Assembly (NCBI GenBank): GCA_948919095.1
Contig: CAQYCU010000057.1
Coordinates: 3,171-9,191, forward strand
DNA length: 6,021 nt
From: an uncultured Clostridia bacterium
GTDB taxonomy: Bacteria > Bacillota > Clostridia > TANB77 > CAG-508
Direction of reading: 5' to 3'
In this document: in pieces, positions 1-4,949 of the stretch
Layout of the letters: each line of letters starts with the position of its first letter
How positions within the stretch are numbered: the first letter of the stretch is position 1
Notes under the pieces: generated by a model
Told to the model about the DNA's origin: nothing
Databases searched by the model: none
What the model saw: the letters and a program-made list of their open reading frames with translations, nothing else
Translations under genes and position numbers: made by a program

Positions 1-653
1 TTCTTTTTACTATCAATGTATTCCTGCATACTTGTATGTACATTTAAGTGGTCTGGCATCATATTTGTAACGACTGCAATATGTGGATTATAATCCATTT
101 TAAATAATTGAAAACTGCTAAGTTCAAGTACAACATAATCTTCTTTTTTCATTTCATTTATTTTATCAAATAAAGGTGTTCCAATATTTCCGCCTAAGAA
201 TACTTTTTTTCCGCCTCTTTTTAATATTGCAGCAATTAGTGAGGTTGTTGTTGTTTTTCCTTCTGTTCCAGTAACTCCTATAACTGTACTAGGTGTTAAT
301 TTAATTACTTGTTCTATCTCTGATGTTAGTATTGCTCCTTTTTGTACTTCTGCCTCAATTTCAGGTGTGTCAGGTCTACTAGTTGGTGAACGGAAGATAT
401 AATCGTAATCATATAAAAATTTTAAATTTCCTTTTCCAAAATATGTTCTAATATTGTATTTTTCTATTAGTTCTAATATTTGCTTATCAATTTCATTTTT
501 TTCTCTATTGTCAAATACTGATATTGAACATTTTAATTTATAAAAATATTCTAGAAGCGGAATATTGCTAACTCCTATGCCTATTATTGCAACCCTTTTT
601 CCTTCAATTTCTTTATTAAATTGTTTTAACTTTCCGTTTACATATTCTTCCAT
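1..653 (-). CDS. murD: UDP-N-acetylmuramoyl-L-alanine--D-glutamate ligase (MurD), N-terminal part
   Basis: MurD adds D-glutamate to UDP-MurNAc-L-Ala with ATP, a cytoplasmic step of peptidoglycan precursor synthesis. About 217 codons are present and the C-terminal half lies beyond the left edge (the family is usually about 450 aa). Visible features are an N-terminal Rossmann-like stretch (VAIIGIGVSN, residues 21-30), the ATP loop GVTGTEGKTTTT at 126-137 with Lys133, GGNIGTPL downstream of it, LELSSFQL with the conserved Glu177, and the Mur-ligase motif NMMPDHLN with His202. GGNIG plus LELSSFQL is the MurD pattern rather than MurC, MurE or MurF. The ATG at 653 is chosen because GAGG lies 7 bases upstream. 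The start overlaps the last 16 bases of the upstream kinase gene, so the two are probably co-transcribed and translationally coupled. The usual Ser-Pro-Gly near residue 90 reads Ser-Pro-Thr. The identification is firm; the substrate is inferred from the family. Confidence 0.93.
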   Translation of the reverse strand, partial: MEEYVNGKLKQFNKEIEGKRVAIIGIGVSNIPLLEYFYKLKCSISVFDNREKNEIDKQILELIEKYNIRTYFGKGNLKFLYDYDYIFRSPTSRPDTPEIEAEVQKGAILTSEIEQVIKLTPSTVIGVTGTEGKTTTTSLIAAILKRGGKKVFLGGNIGTPLFDKINEMKKEDYVVLELSSFQLFKMDYNPHIAVVTNMMPDHLNVHTSMQEYIDSKK

Positions 654-1414
654 ATTACGTCCTCTTTCTTTAGATATTCTTTTTCAATCAGTTTTTTTAC
701 TAGCTGGACAGTTGATTGCTTAGCATTTGTATAATTTGTTACATCAAAATTAATGTTATTGTTTCCTACTCTGTCAAATCCAGCATTTTTGTGTATTTCA
801 TCTCTTTTAATTATTATGTTTGTAATTTCTTCTTTAGAATATTTGCCTTCATATTGGGCATAACGTCTATTAACTCTCTCTTCTATATCTGCTTTTATAA
901 ACACATGACATGTCATGTCTGGATATATTTCTACTAAATCTCTACCTGATACAATAACGTTAAAATTTTCTCTATATTTTTCAATTATGTTTCTTGCAAA
1001 TTCATATAAAGCTTTATTATTTGCTTTGCTTGCTATTTCACTAACTTCTAAACTGTTTTCCATACTTTGTATTTTGTCATTTGATATTTCGTTTCCATTA
1101 ATATATATTACTGTCATTTTGTCTATAATTTTAAAATCTATATTAAGCATTTTCATTACTTCAAATGCGTTTATGTTTCCTAATTTTTCAGGAGAATTCA
1201 TTATATTTTGTAATGCTACAATATTTCTTGCATCTATATTTTCATTACTACTTTTTAATTTTTTCTTTGCTTCTGAAATAGCAAATGTTATTCCTCTATA
1301 AATTGCGCTTCCATCAACAAAAACACTATTATTTATTAAGTTTGTAAGTTCTTTACATATTGAAGTTTTTCCTGATGCAACCATTCCTTCTATTTCTATG
1401 ACTTTGTTACTCAT
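638..1414 (-). CDS. Divergent cytidylate kinase-like P-loop protein
   Basis: This is probably a (d)CMP kinase-family protein that transfers phosphate from ATP to CMP/dCMP in the cytoplasm. It has 258 aa, against about 220-230 for typical Cmk. What is visible: a P-loop GMVASGKT at residues 10-17; VDGSAIYRG at 33-41, matching the Cmk DTGAMYRA nucleotide-site motif; IYINGNEIS at 103-111, matching the NGEDV element; EVSEIASKAN after it, matching the family's EVS.AASK stretch; SGRD at 156-159, matching DGRD; and EERVNRRY at 179-186 in the lid. It departs from the family in several places: the P-loop lacks the usual Gly-Pro start, the Arg of the 'IRTPEVS' segment is absent, the RD..D..R motif reads RDEIHKN (204-210), and residues 45-100 look expanded. 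The start has AAGGA 7 bases upstream, and a sigma-A promoter lies about 60 bases upstream. It is first in an operon with murD. The fold is confident. The exact substrate is not, so no gene symbol is given; it may be a paralogue of a canonical cmk elsewhere. Confidence 0.82.
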   Translation of the reverse strand: MSNKVIEIEGMVASGKTSICKELTNLINNSVFVDGSAIYRGITFAISEAKKKLKSSNENIDARNIVALQNIMNSPEKLGNINAFEVMKMLNIDFKIIDKMTVIYINGNEISNDKIQSMENSLEVSEIASKANNKALYEFARNIIEKYRENFNVIVSGRDLVEIYPDMTCHVFIKADIEERVNRRYAQYEGKYSKEEITNIIIKRDEIHKNAGFDRVGNNNINFDVTNYTNAKQSTVQLVKKLIEKEYLKKEDVIWKNM

Positions 1415-1439
1415 ATATAATTCCTTAATTTAAATATTT

Positions 1440-1466
1440 AGGCTTTTACAGGCTGCCTATGAGCCT
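1440..1466 (-). repeat. AGGCT repeats able to form alternative hairpins in the kinase leader
   Basis: On the plus strand AGGCT occurs at 1440-1444 and 1450-1454, and its complement AGCCT at 1462-1466. In the minus-strand transcript the first-made AGGCT (1466-1462) can pair with either of two AGCCT copies, giving two mutually exclusive 5-bp stems just upstream of the ribosome site (AAGGA, around 1422-1426). The stems are short and no U-tract follows, so this is not a terminator. A regulatory role is only a possibility. Confidence 0.35.
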
Positions 1467-1478
1467 CAAAACATTTAT

Positions 1479-1507
1479 ATTATATCAAATATTTTTATAT
1501 TTCTCAA
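1479..1507 (-). promoter_or_regulatory. Sigma-A promoter of the kinase-murD operon
   Basis: Read on the minus strand, TTGAGA (1507-1502) is followed by a 17-base spacer and a perfect TATAAT (1484-1479). Transcription would start near 1472, giving a leader of about 58 bases before the ATG at 1414. No other promoter-like pair of this quality lies between the kinase gene and the divergent small gene. Confidence 0.75.
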
Positions 1508-1561
1508 TATTTTTTTCAATAACTTAAAGTATATTTTTTCTTTTGTTGGAAATAATGATAG

Positions 1562-1567
1562 TATAAT
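1562..1567 (+). promoter_or_regulatory. Probable -10 element of the small plus-strand gene
   Basis: A perfect TATAAT sits 21 bases before the start codon of the 30-residue gene. The hexamer 17 bases upstream (TCTTTT, 1539-1544) is a poor -35. If this is the promoter, transcription starts near 1574 and the mRNA has almost no leader beyond its ribosome site. Chance occurrence in AT-rich DNA cannot be excluded. Confidence 0.4.
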
Positions 1568-1588
1568 TTTAATTTGGAGGTGCTAGTT

Positions 1589-1681
1589 ATGTCAAAAGAA
1601 ACTAAGAAAAAGAAATCAAGTAAAAATGAAAACTCAAACAATAACAACCAAGCTCAACAAAATGTAGATTCAAACAGATAG
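1589..1681 (+). CDS. 30-residue Lys/Asn/Gln-rich peptide, function unknown
   Basis: This short open frame encodes a 30-aa hydrophilic peptide that I do not recognise. It begins MSKETKKKKSSK (strongly basic) and continues as an Asn/Gln-rich, low-complexity tail ending VDSNR. It has no membrane segment, no Cys and no obvious fold, so it is probably disordered. Three signs favour a real gene: GGAGG at 1576-1580, placed 8 bases before the ATG and the best ribosome site in the window; a TATAAT at 1562-1567; and a strong hairpin terminator starting about 20 bases after the TAG. It stands alone, divergent from the kinase-murD operon and convergent with uvrA. A nucleic-acid-binding or other small basic role is conceivable from the Lys cluster, but nothing in the sequence proves it. 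An unrelated small RNA ending at the same terminator is an alternative. Confidence 0.6.
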   Translation: MSKETKKKKSSKNENSNNNNQAQQNVDSNR

Positions 1682-1701
1682 TAAAATTTTATTTTATAAG
1701 A

Positions 1702-1724
1702 AAAACTCCCCATGAGGGAGTTTT
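1702..1724. terminator. Bidirectional rho-independent terminator between the small gene and uvrA
   Basis: A perfect 9-bp stem AAAACTCCC (1702-1710) / GGGAGTTTT (1716-1724) encloses a 5-base loop, CATGA. In the plus direction the stem ends in TTTT and is followed by a T-rich stretch. In the minus direction it is followed by TTTTT and then TTATAAAAT. It lies about 20 bases after the small gene's stop and about 36 bases after the uvrA stop, so it can end both convergent transcripts. Confidence 0.88.
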
Positions 1725-1759
1725 CTCAATTTTAATTCTCTATTTCACATACTTTACTG

Positions 1760-4588
1760 TTATATTCCTAAGTATGGCTTTAAAAATTTTCCTGTATAGC
1801 TCTGTTCATTCTTGCATATTTTCTCAGGGGCTCCAACTGCAATAACCTCGCCACCTTTGTCTCCTCCTTCTGGTCCAAGGTCAATGATATAATCACAAGT
1901 TTTTATTAAATCCAAATTATGTTCAATAACAAGAACTGTATTTCCTGTATCTACTAAACGTTGTAATATATCAACTAATCTATGAACATCGTCTATATGA
2001 AGACCTGTAGTTGGTTCATCTAGTATATATAATGTTTTTCCAGTTGGCCTTTTTGATAACTCAGTTGCAAGTTTAATACGTTGTGCTTCTCCACCAGATA
2101 ATGTAGTTGAAGGTTGTCCTAGTTTTATGTAACCTAATCCAACGTCACTTAGAGTTTGTATTTTTTGTTTTATACGTGGTATGTTTTCAAAAAATACTAA
2201 CGCCTCTTCCACAGTCATATCAAGCACATCTGATATTGATTTTCCCTTATATTTTACCTCTAAAGTTTCCCTGTTATAACGTTTACCTTTACATACGTCA
2301 CAAGGAACATATACATCTGATAGAAAATTCATTTCTATTTTAATAATTCCATCTCCTGAACACGCTTCGCATCTTCCACCAGGAACATTGAAACTGAATC
2401 TTCCCTTTTCATATCCTCTCATTTTTGATTCATTAGTAGTTGCAAATATATCTCTAATAAAGTCAAATACTCCAGTATATGTAGCAGGGTTTGAACGTGG
2501 CGTTCTTCCTATTGGAGATTGGTCAATATTAATTACTTTGTCAATATTTTGCAAGCCCTTTATTTCTTCGCATTTTCCAGATTTTATTGTTGAATTATTT
2601 AAGGTTTTATAAATATTTTTGTATAATACATCATTAACTAATGTACTTTTTCCAGAGCCTGAAACTCCTGTAACACATATAAATTGACCTAATGGAAACT
2701 TAACAGATAAATTTTTCAAATTATGTTCTGTAGCTTTTTTTACTTCTAAATATTTTCCTGTTAATTTACGTCTATGTTTTGGTACTGTAATTTGTTTTTT
2801 TCCTGAAAGATATTGTCCAGTAATTGATTTTTCTACCTTTGCAATTTCTTCTGCTGTTCCTTGAGCCATAACATAACCGCCATGAACACCAGCTTGTGGA
2901 CCTATATCAATAACTTGGTCTGCAGAATACATAGTATCAGTATCATGTTCAACAACTATTACTGAATTTCCAAGGTCTCTTAGCTTTTTTAAGGTTGCAA
3001 TTAATTTATCATTATCTCTTTGATGAAGACCAATACTAGGCTCGTCAAGTATATACATTACACCTGTTAGCCCAGAGCCAATTTGAGTTGCAAGCCTAAT
3101 ACGTTGTGACTCTCCACCTGATAATGTTCCTGCTCCTCTTGATAAAGTTAAATAATCAAGTCCAACGTCAATTAAGAATTGTAATCTAGTATTAATTTCT
3201 TTTAAAATCTGCTCTGCAATCATTGAGTCTTTCTCATTCAATTCAAGCCCCGAAAGATATTCTTTCATATGAAATACTGACATATCAGTTAATTCATTTA
3301 TATTTTTATCTCCAACTTTAATAGAAAGTGCTTCCTTTTTTAAACGTGCTCCATGACAGGTTGGACATTCTGATTCACTCATATAATATTCGTAAAATTG
3401 AACCATTCCTGCTGATTTTGTTTCTCTATGTCTTCTCTCCAAAGTTGGTATAACTCCTTCAAATGGTATTCTGTTTTTTCTTGTTCCAAAGGCGCTTTCA
3501 TACTCAAAGTCAATAACTTCGTCACCTGTTCCATATAATATCTTTTCTAAAAACCAACGAGGCAATTTCTTTATAGGAACTGATATATCCACATTATAGT
3601 GTTTTGCTATTGCTTCAAAATACATTTTAGCGATTGTGTCGCCCTTCTTCATTGTACTTGCACCAAAACATTTAACTCCATTATATAGTGTTAAATTCTT
3701 ATCAGGTATGATTAAATCTTCATCCATTTTCATTAAGTAACCAATACCAGTACATTCTGGGCATGCTCCCATTGGATTATTAAATGAAAACATTCTAGAA
3801 GATATTTCTTCAAAACTAATGTTGCAATCAGGACAAGCATAGTTTCCACTATAAAGTTTTTCACTTTGCTTTGGTACTTCTACTTTCACTAAATTATTTG
3901 CTTCTTTCATGGCAAGTTCTATTGATTCTGTTAAACGTGCTCTAATGTCATCTTTTATAACTAATCTATCAATAACTATTTCTATTGAATGTTTCTTTTT
4001 TCTGTCAATATCAATATCATCAGTTAGTTCAACATCATTTCCATCAATACGTGCACGAACAAAGCCCTCTTTTTGATAATTTTCGAGTAGCTTTTTATAT
4101 TCACCTTTTTTGCCTCTTATAACTGGCGCTAAAATTTGTATCTTAGTTCCTTCTTCTAATTTCATTACGTCATCTACTATTTGGTCTATTGTTTGCTTTT
4201 CTATTTTTTTTCCGCAATTTGGGCAATATGGTACACCAATTCTAGCATATAATAAACGTACATAGTTATAAATTTCAGTAACTGTTCCTACTGTTGAACG
4301 TGGATTTCTAGATGTTGTTTTTTGGTCTATTGATATTGCTGGTGAAAGTCCTTCTATTGATTCAACTTTTGGTTTATCCATTATGCCTAAAAATTGCCTT
4401 GCATATGAAGATAAACTTTCTACATATCTTCTCTGTCCTTCTGCATAAAGTGTATCAAATGCAAGTGATGATTTTCCAGAACCTGATAAACCTGTTATTA
4501 CAACTAATTTTTCTTTTGGTATTTCTATATTTATATTTTTTAAATTGTGCTCTGATGCTCCTTTTATTATTATTTTATCTAGTGCCAT
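1760..4588 (-). CDS. uvrA: Excinuclease ABC subunit A (UvrA)
   Basis: UvrA is the dimeric ATPase that scans DNA for bulky lesions and loads UvrB in nucleotide excision repair. All hallmarks are present in 942 aa, the normal length. First ABC half: Walker A GLSGSGKSS (33-41), signature LSGGESQRIRLA (489-500), Walker B YILDEP (512-517), switch His548. Second half: Walker A GVSGSGKST (641-649), signature LSGGEAQRIKLA (830-841), Walker B YILDEP (854-859), His890. Zinc sites are Cys252/255/276/279 in the first half and Cys740/743/763/766 in the second. CPNC (122-125) and CPTC (408-411) may form a further pair. The segment at about 130-245 fits the UvrB-binding region. The N-terminus aligns with the family start (DKIxIKGAxEHNLKNI). 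An in-frame TAA upstream with no ATG, GTG or TTG between fixes the ATG at 4588. uvrB is not adjacent, so uvrA is transcribed alone, from a LexA-box promoter, and ends at the 1702-1724 hairpin. Third codon positions favour A (ATA, GCA, TCA, GGA). No defect is seen. Confidence 0.98.
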   Translation of the reverse strand: MALDKIIIKGASEHNLKNINIEIPKEKLVVITGLSGSGKSSLAFDTLYAEGQRRYVESLSSYARQFLGIMDKPKVESIEGLSPAISIDQKTTSRNPRSTVGTVTEIYNYVRLLYARIGVPYCPNCGKKIEKQTIDQIVDDVMKLEEGTKIQILAPVIRGKKGEYKKLLENYQKEGFVRARIDGNDVELTDDIDIDRKKKHSIEIVIDRLVIKDDIRARLTESIELAMKEANNLVKVEVPKQSEKLYSGNYACPDCNISFEEISSRMFSFNNPMGACPECTGIGYLMKMDEDLIIPDKNLTLYNGVKCFGASTMKKGDTIAKMYFEAIAKHYNVDISVPIKKLPRWFLEKILYGTGDEVIDFEYESAFGTRKNRIPFEGVIPTLERRHRETKSAGMVQFYEYYMSESECPTCHGARLKKEALSIKVGDKNINELTDMSVFHMKEYLSGLELNEKDSMIAEQILKEINTRLQFLIDVGLDYLTLSRGAGTLSGGESQRIRLATQIGSGLTGVMYILDEPSIGLHQRDNDKLIATLKKLRDLGNSVIVVEHDTDTMYSADQVIDIGPQAGVHGGYVMAQGTAEEIAKVEKSITGQYLSGKKQITVPKHRRKLTGKYLEVKKATEHNLKNLSVKFPLGQFICVTGVSGSGKSTLVNDVLYKNIYKTLNNSTIKSGKCEEIKGLQNIDKVINIDQSPIGRTPRSNPATYTGVFDFIRDIFATTNESKMRGYEKGRFSFNVPGGRCEACSGDGIIKIEMNFLSDVYVPCDVCKGKRYNRETLEVKYKGKSISDVLDMTVEEALVFFENIPRIKQKIQTLSDVGLGYIKLGQPSTTLSGGEAQRIKLATELSKRPTGKTLYILDEPTTGLHIDDVHRLVDILQRLVDTGNTVLVIEHNLDLIKTCDYIIDLGPEGGDKGGEVIAVGAPEKICKNEQSYTGKFLKPYLGI

Positions 4589-4599
4589 TTTAATTAATG

Positions 4600-4606
4600 T
4601 CCCCCT
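4600..4606 (-). promoter_or_regulatory. Ribosome-binding site of uvrA
   Basis: On the minus strand AGGGGGA precedes the uvrA ATG by about 11 bases. It is a G-run rather than the AAGGA/GAGG seen in the other genes, and the spacing is somewhat long. It is still the only Shine-Dalgarno-like stretch near the start. Confidence 0.6.
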
Positions 4607-4692
4607 AATTGATAGTTTACTATTAGATAAGAAAGTTGCCCCATTATTCTTTAATTAGTATAACTTTAAAATAGAACACTTTCATATTACAG

Positions 4693-4733
4693 AACATAGC
4701 AGACCTAATTTATACTTTAGGTCTACTTATGTT
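4693..4733 (-). repeat. Long inverted repeat (hairpin) in the uvrA leader
   Basis: AGACCTAA (4701-4708) pairs perfectly with TTAGGTCT (4717-4724) around an 8-base loop. After a small internal loop, AACATA (4693-4698) pairs with TATGTT (4728-4733), giving up to 14-15 pairs in all. The hairpin lies inside the predicted ~190-base untranslated leader of uvrA, about 105 bases before the start codon. No T-run follows on either strand, so it is not a rho-independent terminator. It could stabilise the mRNA, affect translation, or be a protein-binding palindrome. Confidence 0.7.
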
Positions 4734-4785
4734 ATTGTACCAATTTCCCCTAAAAATAATTTCCTCATTTTTTATTGGTATACAT

Positions 4786-4814
4786 ATTATAAAACGTTTG
4801 TTCAATTTTGTCAA
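4786..4814 (-). promoter_or_regulatory. Sigma-A promoter of uvrA
   Basis: On the minus strand a consensus TTGACA (4814-4809), a 17-base spacer and a consensus TATAAT (4791-4786) form a near-ideal promoter. Transcription would begin near 4779, about 190 bases before the uvrA start. The spacer contains a LexA box, so a strong basal promoter held down by a repressor is the expected arrangement. Confidence 0.88.
4792..4803 (-). promoter_or_regulatory. LexA (SOS) box in the uvrA promoter
   Basis: GAACAAACGTTT on the minus strand fits the Gram-positive LexA/DinR core GAACRNRYGTTY at every position. Only the flanking bases (T rather than C on both sides) differ from the full Bacillus consensus. It lies exactly between the -10 and -35 elements, where bound LexA would block RNA polymerase, so uvrA is predicted to be induced by DNA damage. 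Confidence 0.82.
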
Positions 4815-4829
4815 GATATTTTTTAAATA

Positions 4830-4858
4830 TTTACTTGTTTTTTTTGTAATAATATAAT
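4830..4858 (+). promoter_or_regulatory. Likely promoter of the unknown plus-strand gene
   Basis: TTTACT (4830-4835, four of six consensus bases) is followed by a 17-base spacer containing an 8-T run and a perfect TATAAT (4853-4858). The start would be near 4865, leaving a leader of about 85 bases. It diverges from the uvrA promoter, with the two -35 boxes only 15 bases apart. The AT-rich surroundings offer other -10-like hexamers, so the assignment is moderate. Confidence 0.55.
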
Positions 4859-4916
4859 AAAATATATTTATATTAAATCATTGCTAGATTCAATATATCA
4901 AAAAATAATGTTTGAA

Positions 4917-4930
4917 AATGTATATACATT
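4917..4930. repeat. Perfect 14-bp palindrome upstream of the unknown gene
   Basis: AATGTATATACATT reads identically on both strands. It ends just before the ribosome site (AAAGGA, 4933-4938) and downstream of the predicted promoter. It could be an operator for a dimeric regulator, or a weak RNA hairpin next to the ribosome site. In such AT-rich DNA a chance palindrome is also possible. Confidence 0.4.
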
Positions 4931-4949
4931 CGAAAGGAAAAAATTAATT

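Larger units (their letters stand above)
4589..4949. other. Divergent intergenic control region
   Basis: This 361-base stretch between uvrA and the unknown gene holds the uvrA leader with its hairpin, the uvrA promoter with LexA box, the opposing promoter, an 8-T run (4838-4845) and the 14-bp palindrome. I see no convincing gene in it: the only open frames are of 13-16 codons without ribosome sites. Confidence 0.7.

Noticed and set aside
716..1301. Two plus-strand open frames of 73 and 128 codons opposite the kinase gene
   Set aside because: They are antisense to a gene with clear Cmk motifs, are hydrophobic from AT-rich complement coding, and lack ribosome sites.
2107..2612. Plus-strand open frames of 78 and 74 codons inside uvrA
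   Set aside because: Antisense to intact, strongly conserved UvrA sequence; no independent signals.
4312..4593. Plus-strand open frame of 93 codons, Leu-rich, opposite the uvrA 5' end
   Set aside because: Its apparent membrane character is what the complement of Lys/Asn/Glu codons gives; it is opposite the UvrA Walker A region.
4693..4733. Leader hairpin as a rho-independent terminator
   Set aside because: No T-run follows the stem on either strand, and no gene ends next to it.
4908..4949. In-frame upstream ATG that would add 14 residues to the unknown protein
   Set aside because: No Shine-Dalgarno site precedes it, the added codons cover the palindrome and ribosome site, and the ATG at 4950 has AAAGGA at usable spacing.
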